This document shows, piece after piece, positions 15,191-23,329 of a stretch of DNA of 36,481 nucleotides. A program made the translations under genes and the position numbers. The DNA lies in the NCBI GenBank assembly GCA_050246435.1, contig JBFWWB010000012.1, forward strand, positions 1 to 36,481, given 5' to 3'. This stretch comes from JAKFWI01 sp050246435. GTDB lineage: Bacteria > Pseudomonadota > Alphaproteobacteria > Caulobacterales > Aquidulcibacteraceae. The stretch's first letter is position 1, and each line of letters begins with the position of its first letter. The notes beneath the pieces are model-generated. The model was not told where the DNA came from and did not search any database. It saw only the letters and a program-made list of their open reading frames with translations.

Positions 15191-15958
15191 CTAGCGCCCG
15201 CGCCACCAGCGGATCGCGCGCTTTTCCAGCAACGCGAACAGCGTGTGCAGGGCCGCCCCCATCAGCGCCAACACGACGAGCGCGGCGATCATTTGCGCCG
15301 TTTGCAGCCGGTTGCCCGCTTCGAGGATGCGCCACGCCAAGCCCTGCGCGCCGCCGGAGCCGGCGGCGAATTCCGCCACCACCGCGCCCACCAGCGAAAG
15401 GCCGACGGCCACCTTGTGCCCTTCCAGCAGGAACGGCACGGCCGAAGGGATGCGCAGCTTCAGCAGGCGTTGCAGCGGATTGGCGCCGTAGAGATCGAAC
15501 AGCCGGTTCAGATCGGGATCGGCGGCGTTGAGGCCGCTGACGGCGCCGGAATAGATCGGGAAGAAGGCCACGATTACCGTCAGCGCGATGACGGCGCGAT
15601 CGGGATAATCGATCCCCGCCCAAATCTGCACGAGCGGCGCGAGCGCCACCACCGGCGTCACCTGCAGCGCCACCGCCAGCGGGCGGATGCTGCGCTCCAG
15701 CGACTGGCTCAGCGCGGCCCCTGCCGCGATCGAGCAGGCGATGAAGCTGGCCACCGCCATCGCCGAAAGCGCCATCGAGAAGGTGCGCCACGCCGAGGAA
15801 AGCAGCAGCGGCAGGTTGGCCCAAAGCGCCGCCGCGACCGCGGAGGGCGGGGGTAGGCGATAGCTGGGCACATGCAGCGCCCGGCAGGACACCTCCCACA
15901 ATACAAGCAGGAATACGGTCGCGGCGAACGGCGCCAGCGCGCGCAGGAAGCGGATCAT
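15191..15958 (-). CDS. ABC transporter permease, SsuC/TauC/NMT1 type
   Basis: A 255-residue inner-membrane permease with about six hydrophobic segments, beginning MIRFLRALAPFAATVFLLVL. It carries the BPD-transport inner-membrane signature with the coupling-helix region HKVAVGLSLVGAVVAEFAAG and a downstream glycine-rich loop. Its length fits the SsuC/TauC permeases for sulfonates, nitrate, taurine or pyrimidine precursors. The start overlaps the stop of the ATPase gene by 4 bases (ATGA), making a translationally coupled operon in the order binding protein - ATPase - permease. It is the last gene of the transporter operon. Confidence 0.9.
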   Translation of the reverse strand: MIRFLRALAPFAATVFLLVLWEVSCRALHVPSYRLPPPSAVAAALWANLPLLLSSAWRTFSMALSAMAVASFIACSIAAGAALSQSLERSIRPLAVALQVTPVVALAPLVQIWAGIDYPDRAVIALTVIVAFFPIYSGAVSGLNAADPDLNRLFDLYGANPLQRLLKLRIPSAVPFLLEGHKVAVGLSLVGAVVAEFAAGSGGAQGLAWRILEAGNRLQTAQMIAALVVLALMGAALHTLFALLEKRAIRWWRGR

Positions 15959-16746
15959 GGCGCCTGCTCCATCGCCGCGGCGAGGCGCTCTGAAACGGCC
16001 TCCACCGTTTCGCGGAAACCCTGCGTGGTGCGGAACTGCGCCGGGCGCGGCGTCGGGCCGGGCACGGCGGCTTCTCCCGCAATCCGCCCGGGCCCGCGTG
16101 TCATCACCAGCACGCGCGAGGCCATGTAGACGGCTTCCTCCACGCTGTGCGTGACGAACACGATGGCCGGGCGATACTCCGCCCAGATCGCCAGCACGTC
16201 ATCGGCCAAGGCGCGGCGAGTGATTTCGTCCAATGCGGCGAACGGCTCATCCAGCAGCAGCACCTTCGGGCGCGTCACCAGCGCGCGCGCCAACGAAACG
16301 CGCATCGCCATGCCGCCGGAAAGCTGGGCGGGCTTCGCCGCCAGCGCAGCCCCGAGCCCCACGCGCTGCAGCGCCGCCGTCGCACGCGCCACCGTTTCGG
16401 CGCGCGGAACGCCGGCGAGCTCCAGCGGCAGCGCAACATTGGCGAGCGCGGTGAGCCAGGGCGCCAGGGTCGGCGCCTGGAACACGACGGAGGTCTCGCC
16501 GCGCGCCGCGGCGCGGCGCACGCCCCCGCGCGTCGGCCCTTCGAGGCCGGCGAGCAGGCGCAGCGCCGTGGACTTGCCGCAGCCTGACGGGCCCACAAGC
16601 GTCATGATCTCACCCGGCGCCAGCGCGAACGAAACGGGCCCCAGCGCCCGCCCGCGCGCGCCGTACTCGACCTCGACATGTTCCAGCGCGGCGACCGCGA
16701 TGGCGCTTTCGCCTGCGTCCGCGATCGCGCTCTGCCCGTCGCTCAC
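15955..16746 (-). CDS. ABC transporter ATP-binding protein, SsuB/TauB type
   Basis: A 263-residue ATPase with Walker A GPSGCGKST (52-60), Q-loop glutamine Q90 in VVFQAPTLAPW, signature LSGGMAMRVSLARAL (142 on), Walker B VLLLDEPFAALD (162-173) and the switch histidine in IVFVTHSVEEAVY. The PTLAPWLTALANV block is typical of the nitrate/sulfonate/taurine subfamily. Translation probably begins at a GTG (16746) overlapping the binding-protein stop by 4 bases. No sulfonate monooxygenase or thiamine gene is nearby, so the substrate cannot be deduced from the ATPase. Confidence 0.93.
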   Translation of the reverse strand: MSDGQSAIADAGESAIAVAALEHVEVEYGARGRALGPVSFALAPGEIMTLVGPSGCGKSTALRLLAGLEGPTRGGVRRAAARGETSVVFQAPTLAPWLTALANVALPLELAGVPRAETVARATAALQRVGLGAALAAKPAQLSGGMAMRVSLARALVTRPKVLLLDEPFAALDEITRRALADDVLAIWAEYRPAIVFVTHSVEEAVYMASRVLVMTRGPGRIAGEAAVPGPTPRPAQFRTTQGFRETVEAVSERLAAAMEQAP

Positions 16747-17744
16747 TGTGCGGCCGCGCCCGGCAGGAATTCCAGCGTGTAGCCGGTGCGGTAATCCAGG
16801 TTTTCTTCCGGATGCGCCTGCTTGTAGGCGTTGGTGTAGAAATCGGCCCAGCGTTCGTCGGTCATCGCGCCGGGCGTGGAGCTTGCGTCGCCGACGATGC
16901 CGTAGCTGCGCATTTTTTCGCGCGCCTGATCGAGTACGTCCTGCGTCATCTCCGGATTGTCCTTGAGGATCAGCGCGTCCCCCGCTTTCGGATCGCCATA
17001 GAGATATTCCCGCCAGCCCGCCGCCGTCGCCTCCACCACCGCGCGGACGATCTCGGGGCGCTCTTGGATCAACTTGTCGGAGACGATGAGCATGCTCGCA
17101 TAGCCGGCGTAGCCGTTGTCGGCGAGCAGAAACACGAGCGGCTTCAGCTTGCCTTCCTTTTCGATCGTGAAGGGTTCCGAGGTGACATACCCCTGTTGCA
17201 CGACGCGCTTGTCGGCGAGGAAGGGCGCGTTGTTGAAATTGTACTTCCGGATCTGGTTATCGCTGTATTTGTACTTGGCCTTCAGCCACGGCCAGAACGC
17301 CGTGATGGAGGCATCGCCCAGCAGCACGGGATGGCCTTTGACGTCAGCCAGAGTCGTGATCCCGGCGTCGGGATGCGCGATCAGCACCTGCGGGTCCTTC
17401 TGCATGAAGGCCGCCACCGCGCGCGCAGGGATTTTGTTCTTCACCAGATCGAGCACGATGAAGCTGTTGGAGCCCACGCCCATGTCCACCGCCTGCGAGG
17501 CCACCAGCTGGGGCACGTTCACGCCGGGCCCGCCAGGCACGATCGTCATGGTGATGCCGCGCTTGGCGTACTCGCCCGCCGCCACCGCTTGGTAATAACC
17601 GCCTTGTTCGGCTTGGGCGCGCCAGTCGGTCGCCAGCTTCAGCGCGACGGGGCCGGAGGCAGCCTCCTTCTTCTGTGCGGGCGAGCATGCCGCCGCCAGC
17701 AGCAGAAGCGCCCCCGCGGCGCATGTCATGGCGAAACGCATCAT
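16743..17744 (-). CDS. NMT1/THI5-like ABC transporter substrate-binding lipoprotein
   Basis: A 333-residue periplasmic binding protein with a lipoprotein signal (LLLLAAACS, lipidated C20). The mature part opens with VALKLATDWRAQAEQGGYYQ and AVAAGEYAKRGITMTIVPGG, the pattern of the NMT1/SsuA-like family, followed by GVGSNSFIVLDLVKNKIPAR. The C-terminal helical domain contains ERPEIVRAVVEATAAGWREY. Members bind pyrimidine precursors, sulfonates, nitrate, riboflavin or aromatic acids. I see no TPP or other riboswitch in the 77 bases upstream, which argues against, but does not exclude, a thiamine-precursor role. It is first in a three-gene operon. Confidence 0.88.
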   Translation of the reverse strand: MMRFAMTCAAGALLLLAAACSPAQKKEAASGPVALKLATDWRAQAEQGGYYQAVAAGEYAKRGITMTIVPGGPGVNVPQLVASQAVDMGVGSNSFIVLDLVKNKIPARAVAAFMQKDPQVLIAHPDAGITTLADVKGHPVLLGDASITAFWPWLKAKYKYSDNQIRKYNFNNAPFLADKRVVQQGYVTSEPFTIEKEGKLKPLVFLLADNGYAGYASMLIVSDKLIQERPEIVRAVVEATAAGWREYLYGDPKAGDALILKDNPEMTQDVLDQAREKMRSYGIVGDASSTPGAMTDERWADFYTNAYKQAHPEENLDYRTGYTLEFLPGAAAQ

Positions 17745-17821
17745 CCCCAGCCCCCTCGATTATGCTTCAAAGTCAGTAACATCGCCCCGGATGGGAGCAA
17801 AGCGGCTTCATCGGCGCGGCG

Positions 17822-18505
17822 CTAGCGCACCGGGAAGTCGAAATAGGTGTCAGGCAAGGGCTCGCGGTCGAGCGTGAAATGCCACCATTCCTGCTCGTAG
17901 GGGCGGAAGCCGCGCGCGATCATCACCTCGCGCAGCAAAAGGCGATGCGCGCGCTGCGCCGGCGCCACGCCAGCCGCCGCCGGCCAGGAGCGCGTATCGA
18001 ACAGATCGTAACCGCCGCCCATGTCGAGTTCGGCGCCGCTCGCAAGATCGATGATGGTGAGATCGATGGTGGAGCCGCGCGAGTGGCCCGAGCGCTCGGC
18101 GATGTAGCCGAGCCGGAAGAGGTCGCCTTTGTCCACGCCGGGATAATGTTCGGCCTTGCGCGCCAGCGCCTTGGGATCGCGCGCCCAGCGCACGAAATCG
18201 TCCACCGCGCGGCGCGGGCGGAAACAATCGAACGCCTTGAGGCCGAGGCCGAAAGGCTTCAGGTCTGCTTGCGCCAAGGCGAGGGCTGCGGCCGCCTCGC
18301 GCGTCAACAGGCAGATGGGCTTTTCGTAGCCCTTGATCGGGCGGCCGACGAAATTGTCCGCGCCGGCATAGCGCATGTCGATCACAAGGCCGGGAACGGC
18401 CGCCGCGGCGTCGACGAAGCGATCCGCCGGACGCGCTTGCGCTTGCGCCCGCGGCGCAAGCGCAAGCAGCGCCGCCGCCGCAAGCAGGAGAAGAAGCATA
18501 CGCAT
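17822..18505 (-). CDS. Exported D-Ala-D-Ala dipeptidase, VanX/DdpX family
   Basis: A 227-residue zinc peptidase. I chose the ATG at 18505 because it begins a clear signal peptide (MRMLLLLLAAAALLAL, then RAQAQA); the frame stays open upstream but is not protein-like. Zinc and catalytic residues of the VanX family are visible: R96 in DCFRPRR, H141 and D148 in SGHSRGSTIDLT, E206 and H209 in QEWWHF. The family hydrolyses D-Ala-D-Ala; exported members act on cell-wall dipeptides released in the periplasm, probably for nutrient recovery rather than vancomycin resistance. No vanH/vanA/vanRS genes are present. It lies 32 bases after the MFS gene on the same strand, suggesting co-transcription. Confidence 0.9.
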   Translation of the reverse strand: MRMLLLLLAAAALLALAPRAQAQARPADRFVDAAAAVPGLVIDMRYAGADNFVGRPIKGYEKPICLLTREAAAALALAQADLKPFGLGLKAFDCFRPRRAVDDFVRWARDPKALARKAEHYPGVDKGDLFRLGYIAERSGHSRGSTIDLTIIDLASGAELDMGGGYDLFDTRSWPAAAGVAPAQRAHRLLLREVMIARGFRPYEQEWWHFTLDREPLPDTYFDFPVR

Positions 18506-18537
18506 GGGCTCACGCCTTAGGGCGCCGCCACGCACGC

Positions 18538-19863
18538 TCAAAGGCTCTTTTCGGCGACGCGCTGCGTGCGCGCCAGCTCGCGCACGTCCCCGCGCAAGCG
18601 GGTGAAGCCCTGCCACGCCGTCGCCGCCAGGATGGCGGAGGCGATGAACAGCCATTCGCCGAGCCCGGGAAACGCAAACAGCAGCGCGCTCGCCGGCCAG
18701 CCGACATAGAGCGCCATGCCGAGGAACGGCGCGAACGCGCCGCGCACGCCCGTCAGCATCACATGCACGCCCATATAGGCCGAGAGCTGTTCCTTCGGAG
18801 CGAAGTCGTTGTGGCCGAGCTGCCAGGCGAGCCCGCCCCCGGCGTTGACGATGCTGCTGACGATCCGCCCCGCCGCCAGCCAGAGCAGCGATTGCTGATG
18901 CGCGCCCCAGAACATCAGCATGATGCCGATCAACCACAACGCATTCTGCTTCGCGCGATACTCGACCACGTGCACGCGGTCCAGATAGCGCGCCCAGAGC
19001 GGCAAGGTCGTCAGGGTCAGGAAGAACGGGATGATCAGCGTGATGCCGATGCTGGCCATGTAGCTGGCGCCCATCTGCTTGGACACGAGAAACACAAGCG
19101 GCGGCTCCAGCATCATGGCCGCCACGCCGGAGGTGAATTGATAGAGCTGATAGCGCGCGTACAGCTTGTCGTTCTTCAAAATCTGCAGCAGGCCGCCGCG
19201 CGCGTCCTCATGCTTCAGCAGGCGCCGTTCGAGCACGAGATGGCGCTTCTCGCCCACCACGCGCACGCCAGAAAAGGCGACGACGCCGACTGCGCCGAAC
19301 AGGGTCGCCCCGGCATAGATCCAGCGGAAGCTGTCGGGGTGCGCGTCAAGCGCGAAGCTCGCGGCGGAGGTGGTGACCACTACGATGGCGCTGGAGATGA
19401 GCTGCAACCGCCCTGTCAGCCGCGCGCGCTGCGTGCGGCCGTAATTGAGGCTCCAGATTACGCTGCGCACGGTGACGATGCCGGCGATCAGCATCCGCGA
19501 GGCGATGACGGCCGCCACCAGCAAGCCGGCGCCGAATGCCGTGCGCGGGCTGAGCGCGATCATCAGCACGCACACCAGCACCAGCGCCTGCAGCGCTGCG
19601 ATCATCGGCGCCTTCGGCCGCGCCGCAGCGACACGGTTCCAGGCGAGGCTGGAGAGGTTGCCGAACATCGGCGAGGCGGAGATCACCGCCAGCACCCACG
19701 GCTCCACGTCGAACGCCTTCGCCGCCACCACGGCCACGAAGCCGCCTTCCAGCGGGCTGGTCGCCACAGGCAGCGTCAACTCGGTGATCTGTTCGCGGCG
19801 AAAACTTCGCGCCACGACCGGTTCAAGCTCCGGCAGGCCGAGCGCACGCTTCAAAAGACGCAT
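18538..19863 (-). CDS. Major facilitator superfamily-like membrane transporter
   Basis: A 441-residue polytopic inner-membrane protein with about 10-12 hydrophobic segments and a charged central loop (VVGEKRHLVLERRLLKHEDA), the normal two-bundle MFS layout. The N-terminus MRLLKRALGLPELEPVVARS is cytoplasmic and unusually long before the first membrane segment. No substrate-defining motif was recognised; the classic MFS loop motif is poorly conserved. Just downstream on the same strand is the exported VanX-like dipeptidase, so one idea is uptake of its product or of other peptide or wall fragments. That is inference from adjacency only. Confidence 0.78.
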   Translation of the reverse strand: MRLLKRALGLPELEPVVARSFRREQITELTLPVATSPLEGGFVAVVAAKAFDVEPWVLAVISASPMFGNLSSLAWNRVAAARPKAPMIAALQALVLVCVLMIALSPRTAFGAGLLVAAVIASRMLIAGIVTVRSVIWSLNYGRTQRARLTGRLQLISSAIVVVTTSAASFALDAHPDSFRWIYAGATLFGAVGVVAFSGVRVVGEKRHLVLERRLLKHEDARGGLLQILKNDKLYARYQLYQFTSGVAAMMLEPPLVFLVSKQMGASYMASIGITLIIPFFLTLTTLPLWARYLDRVHVVEYRAKQNALWLIGIMLMFWGAHQQSLLWLAAGRIVSSIVNAGGGLAWQLGHNDFAPKEQLSAYMGVHVMLTGVRGAFAPFLGMALYVGWPASALLFAFPGLGEWLFIASAILAATAWQGFTRLRGDVRELARTQRVAEKSL

Positions 19864-20036
19864 GGTTCCGCAAGGAGGGAAGACTCAGGCGCCAGTCAAG
19901 GCGAGGACCGTGAAAAGCGTTGGCCAATCTGCCGCATGTTGGTGTGCAAAAATCCGTGGGCCGCGCCGCCCCTAGCGCGCCGGCGGGCGCGGTGGTTAGG
20001 TTTCGCGCTGCGAAATCAAATGCGCTGGGGGATGGC

Positions 20037-20372
20037 GTGGGCGAAGACGAGTTCGACCTCTGGGATTTGCGCGTGGAGGTGGTGGCTCCGGAAGGCGCGC
20101 GGCTTTGGTGCGGGGCGGCGCCTGGCGACTATTTCGAGCTGCGGGGCGAGATGCTCCATTTGCCCCCTGGCCAAGGGTTTTCAGTGTATTCGCTCGCCGC
20201 GCTGCTGCCGCTGCTGCCGGCCAAGCAGCGCCCCACGGCGGCTGCGGACTGGATGACCAGCGACGCCGAGGTCGCGTGCCCGGATCCAAACTGCCCCAGT
20301 CGCTTCCGGATCACGCGCACGGGGTTGCGCCGCTTCCGCCGCGCCGACGTCACCGCCGGGCGCGCGCCATGA
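20037..20372 (+). CDS. TIGR04076-like small protein
   Basis: About 111 residues from a GTG at 20037, preceded by a GGGGGA ribosome binding site. An upstream TTG at 19920 would add an unconserved extension. The body, with FDLWDLRVEVVAPEG, LWCGAAPGDYFELRGEML, LPPGQGFSVYSLAALLPLLP and a C-terminal CPDPNCPSRFRITRTGLRRF, resembles the TIGR04076 family, small cysteine-containing proteins of unknown function. Three cysteines are in the expected areas and might bind metal. The gene overlaps the aldo/keto reductase start by 4 bases (ATGA), so the two proteins probably work in the same process. The family call is from pattern memory and should be treated as tentative. Confidence 0.6.
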   Translation: MGEDEFDLWDLRVEVVAPEGARLWCGAAPGDYFELRGEMLHLPPGQGFSVYSLAALLPLLPAKQRPTAAADWMTSDAEVACPDPNCPSRFRITRTGLRRFRRADVTAGRAP

Positions 20373-21403
20373 CGGTGGAGACGCGCGAACTGGCGCCGGG
20401 CTACCGCATTTCTCGGGTCATCCGCGGGGGATGGCAGCTGGCGGGCGATCACGGCGCGGTGGACCGCGACCGCGCGGTTGCGGATATGCGCGCCTTCCTC
20501 GACGCCGGGATCATCGCGTTCGACGGCGCCGACATCTACACCGGCGTCGAAGAGATGTATGGCGCCTTCCGCGCGACCCTGTCGCCGGCGGACCGCGCCC
20601 GGCTCAAGGTGCACACCAAGTTCGTGCCCGATTGGGACGCGCTGGCGCGCTGCGATGGCGCCTATGTGCGCGGCGTGATCGAACGCTCGCTGATGCGGCT
20701 GCGCGCCGAACGGCTCGATCTCGTGCAATTCCATTGGTGGAATTACGACGTGCCGGGCATGGCGGAAGCCGCGCTCGAACTGCGTGCGCTGCAGCGCGAG
20801 GGCAAGATCGATCTGATCGGCGGCACCAATTTCGATACGCCCGCCGTGCGCGCGTTGCTTGAAGCCGGCGTTTCGGTGAAGTCGCTGCAGATCCAGTACT
20901 CGCTGCTCGATCGCCGGCCGGCGCACGGCTTGGCCGAATTCTGCGCCGGGCGCGGGGTCAGCCTGCTGTGCTACGGCGCGCTCGCCGGCGGCTTTCTCAC
21001 CGAACGCTGGCTGGACGCGCCGGCGCCAAGTGAGATCACGAACCGCAGCCTGATCAAATACCGCCTGATCATCGACGAATTCGGCGGCTGGGACGCGTTC
21101 CAGGCGCTGCTGCGCGCGCTTGCCGCCATTGCGCGCCGGCATGGCGTGTCGATCGGGGCGGTGGCTACGCGCTGGGTGCTGGATCAGCCAGGCGTTGCCG
21201 CGGCGATCGTCGGCGCGCGCTACGCCGACCGGCTGGACGAAACGCTCGGCGTCTTCCGCTTCACGCTCGACAGCGAGGACCACGCCGCCCTGGACGCGCT
21301 GCTCGCCGCGCATCCGGGCCCCCCGGGCGACACGTACGCGCTGGAGCGCGACCGCAACGGCCCGCACGGGCGCATCATGAAATACAATCTGAACGCGGCG
21401 TGA
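20369..21403 (+). CDS. Aldo/keto reductase, coupled to a TIGR04076-like protein
   Basis: A 344-residue aldo/keto reductase; the ATG at 20369 overlaps the previous stop and gives the expected N-terminus (RISRVIRGGWQLAGDHG). The tetrad is D52 and Y57 in FDGADIYTGVEE, K84 in VHTKFVPD and H122 in LVQFHWWNYD. The C-terminal cofactor region AAAIVGARYADRLDETL is present. It is only distantly like the other aldo/keto reductase in this window and closer to the longer oxidoreductases with a HWW motif. Probably cytoplasmic with a sugar or carbonyl substrate. The pair converges with the flavodoxin-fold gene, ending 7 bases before it. Confidence 0.88.
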   Translation: MTVETRELAPGYRISRVIRGGWQLAGDHGAVDRDRAVADMRAFLDAGIIAFDGADIYTGVEEMYGAFRATLSPADRARLKVHTKFVPDWDALARCDGAYVRGVIERSLMRLRAERLDLVQFHWWNYDVPGMAEAALELRALQREGKIDLIGGTNFDTPAVRALLEAGVSVKSLQIQYSLLDRRPAHGLAEFCAGRGVSLLCYGALAGGFLTERWLDAPAPSEITNRSLIKYRLIIDEFGGWDAFQALLRALAAIARRHGVSIGAVATRWVLDQPGVAAAIVGARYADRLDETLGVFRFTLDSEDHAALDALLAAHPGPPGDTYALERDRNGPHGRIMKYNLNAA

Positions 21404-21410
21404 CGCGCGT

Positions 21411-21992
21411 CTAGAACGCCAGCATCTCGCGGCGCACGCGGCCGAGAAAGCGCTCCGCCTGGCCTGGCTTGATCGTGTTGATGCCGTAGAGCGCGATATA
21501 GCGGTTCGCCGTGCCGGGCTTGCTCACGATCGGCAGAAAGCGCGTCGCGTTCGCGCGCGGGGGATCGCTGACGAAAAAGGCCTGCCAACGGTGCACGCCA
21601 TAGGTCGTCACCGTCGCCATCTTGCGCAGATTGGTGAGGCCGGGGGAAAAGCGCGACGCTTCAAGCTTGAACGACACATCGAGCAGGAAAACGCGATCGA
21701 TATAACCCTTCAGAATCGCCGGCCATCCGAAATTCCACACGGGATGGCAGAAAACCAGCCCTTCCGCCGCTAGCAAGCGATCGACGTAAGGCTGCACGCG
21801 GCGGCGGTTTTCCGGCGTGTCGTGATAGATTTCGCGGTCCTCCGCGGAGAGCACCGGATCGAAGCCCTCGGCGTAGAGATCGAGATCGTCGACCGTGTGG
21901 CCGGCCTGCTGCAGCGAGTCCACCACTGTGCGGTGGATGTGCGCGGAGAGCCCGTCCTGCAGGGGATAAGCGTAGACGACATGCACCTTCAT
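21411..21992 (-). CDS. Flavodoxin-fold NAD(P)H:quinone oxidoreductase
   Basis: A 193-residue protein of the NQO/MdaB/KefF flavodoxin-like family. The N-terminal strand MKVHVVYAYPLQDGLSAHIH supplies the FMN/FAD phosphate loop, and GLVFCHPVWNFGWPAILKGY is the family's flavin-binding block. The family carries out two-electron reduction of quinones or azo/nitro compounds. I chose the ATG at 21992, which overlaps the cupin stop by 4 bases; the longer open frame upstream is the cupin gene in another frame. It is the last gene of a coupled set isochorismatase-fold hydrolase - cupin - quinone reductase, suggesting a redox step in the same pathway. Confidence 0.87.
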   Translation of the reverse strand: MKVHVVYAYPLQDGLSAHIHRTVVDSLQQAGHTVDDLDLYAEGFDPVLSAEDREIYHDTPENRRRVQPYVDRLLAAEGLVFCHPVWNFGWPAILKGYIDRVFLLDVSFKLEASRFSPGLTNLRKMATVTTYGVHRWQAFFVSDPPRANATRFLPIVSKPGTANRYIALYGINTIKPGQAERFLGRVRREMLAF

Positions 21993-22429
21993 GGGGTCGC
22001 GCCGGCGCCCATCGCGCGCGCGCCGCGGATCACGGCCCAATCCTCGTCGTCGATGTCGACGCGCTGGCCGGCACGGATCAATTCCGCAAACCCGTCGTTC
22101 GGCGTCATCACCGTGAGGCAATAGAGCTTGCCGGCGCCGGTGTTCTCGATCTCGTGCCAGGATTGCGGCGGCACGAGCATGAAATCGCCGGCGCGCAAAT
22201 CGCGGCTTTCGCCTTCGCTGGTCGCACGGCCTTCGCCGCTCAGCACGTAGAACATCTCGGCGCCGACCTCATGCCTGTTGGGCGGCGTCTTTCCGCCGAC
22301 ATCGAATATCTCAACGATGGCGACGAAATCCCCCTTGTCGACCAGGGGGTCGAACACAAGCACCATCTTGTTCGAGTCGCCGGGGGAGATTTTGTAGGCT
22401 GCGTAACTTTCGCGTGATTTGACGATCAT
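21989..22429 (-). CDS. Single-domain cupin
   Basis: A 146-residue cytoplasmic cupin from an ATG at 22429 that overlaps the isochorismatase stop by 4 bases. The two cupin motifs are visible: RHEVGAEMFYVLSGEGRA (histidine and glutamate ligands) and AGDFMLVPPQSWHEIENTG (second histidine). Such proteins may be metal-dependent dioxygenases, isomerases or sensors. Overlap with genes on both sides makes it part of a translationally coupled three-gene set. It is a different subfamily from the secreted cupin at 11735: no signal peptide and different spacing. Specific activity unknown. Confidence 0.85.
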   Translation of the reverse strand: MIVKSRESYAAYKISPGDSNKMVLVFDPLVDKGDFVAIVEIFDVGGKTPPNRHEVGAEMFYVLSGEGRATSEGESRDLRAGDFMLVPPQSWHEIENTGAGKLYCLTVMTPNDGFAELIRAGQRVDIDDEDWAVIRGARAMGAGATP

Positions 22430-23205
22430 CGCGGCAGCCCCGCGATGACGGCGTCCGCGGTGGCGAGGAAGCCGAAGCACTGGCGAACATTGTAGCGCGT
22501 GGCGTCCGTGCAGAAGGCGGGCGAGGTGGTGGCGGCGCAATCGTCGAGATAGATGCAGTCGTAACCCAGGAAGTGCGCGTCCTGCAGTGTGCACAGCACG
22601 CATTGGTCGGCGTTAACGCCGGCGAACAGCAGAGTCGAAACGCCCAGATTGCGCAGGATGCTGTCGAGCGGGGTGTCCCAGAAGCCGCTGAAACGGAACT
22701 TGTCGACGAAAATATCGCTCGCCGGCGGCGTCAGTTCCTCCACGATCGCCGCGCCCCAGGAATCCTTTTCCAGCACGCGCGCGCCGGTGCCCGGCGTCGC
22801 CATGCCGAGCCCGACGCCGTCGCCGTTGGGATTGTACACATGGTGCAACCCTGGGCTCAGATTGAGTCTGTCCGGGCGGTTGCCCCAGTTAACCCAAACG
22901 ATCGGCGCGCCCGCCCGGCGCAGCGCCGGCAGCAGCCGCTGCAGCGGCGCAATGGGCGTGCGCGCGAGCGCGATGTCGACGCCGATATGGTGCAGCCAGC
23001 CCCCGGGAGCGCAGAAATCGTTCTGCATGTCGATCACGATGCAGGCCGTGCGCGCGAGATCGAGGCGGACATCCTGGGGATCGGCCTTGAACGCCGCCGG
23101 CCGCGGACCCGCAGGCGTACGCACCAGATCGGCTGCGCCCGCCGAAACGCGCCAGAGATTGGCCGGCGCGGAGCCGATGGGCTTCAGATCCGAATTTTCG
23201 CTCAT
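22426..23205 (-). CDS. Isochorismatase-fold cysteine hydrolase (amidohydrolase type)
   Basis: A 259-residue cysteine hydrolase of the isochorismatase-like family. The triad is D59 in CIVIDMQNDFCAPGG, K169 in FVDKFRFSGFWDTPL and C202 in GVNADQCVLCTLQDA, the pattern of amidases such as RutB, biuret hydrolase or N-carbamoylsarcosine amidase rather than true isochorismatases. The ATG at 23205, with AAGGA upstream, was preferred over the longer open frame, whose extra sequence is arginine-rich and not protein-like. The gene leads a set overlapping the cupin and quinone reductase. Likely role: hydrolysis of an amide or carbamoyl bond in a small nitrogen compound; substrate unknown. Confidence 0.88.
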   Translation of the reverse strand: MSENSDLKPIGSAPANLWRVSAGAADLVRTPAGPRPAAFKADPQDVRLDLARTACIVIDMQNDFCAPGGWLHHIGVDIALARTPIAPLQRLLPALRRAGAPIVWVNWGNRPDRLNLSPGLHHVYNPNGDGVGLGMATPGTGARVLEKDSWGAAIVEELTPPASDIFVDKFRFSGFWDTPLDSILRNLGVSTLLFAGVNADQCVLCTLQDAHFLGYDCIYLDDCAATTSPAFCTDATRYNVRQCFGFLATADAVIAGLPR

Positions 23206-23241
23206 GGGCGCGTCCTTCGCGTGATGCGGCAAGCGTGCGCT

Positions 23242-23270
23242 ATTGTCCGCCGCGCGCGCCGCGGCCGCAA
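23242..23270 (-). promoter_or_regulatory. Possible sigma-70 promoter for the hydrolase-cupin-reductase set
   Basis: On the minus strand TTGCGG (23270-23265) and GACAAT (23247-23242) are separated by exactly 17 bases, 37 bases before the isochorismatase start. The match to TTGACA/TATAAT is only partial (3 and 4 of 6), so this is a candidate. It would let the enzymes be expressed separately from the MFS gene upstream. Confidence 0.28.
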
Positions 23271-23329
23271 TTCCTGAAGCCGTGGAAAGCGGCGTTTTCC
23301 GCGCCGGCGCCCAGCGCCTTGGCGCGCGA

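Noticed and set aside
17745..17821. Riboswitch (for example TPP) upstream of the NMT1-type binding protein
   Set aside because: The 77-base gap is too short and shows none of the conserved elements.
17822..18505. Vancomycin resistance determinant
   Set aside because: Only the dipeptidase is present, with a signal peptide and no vanH, ligase or two-component genes; a periplasmic nutrient role is more likely in a Gram-negative host.
18506..18937. N-terminal extension of the VanX-like frame
   Set aside because: The added sequence overlaps the MFS gene out of frame, and the internal ATG at 18505 starts a perfect signal peptide.
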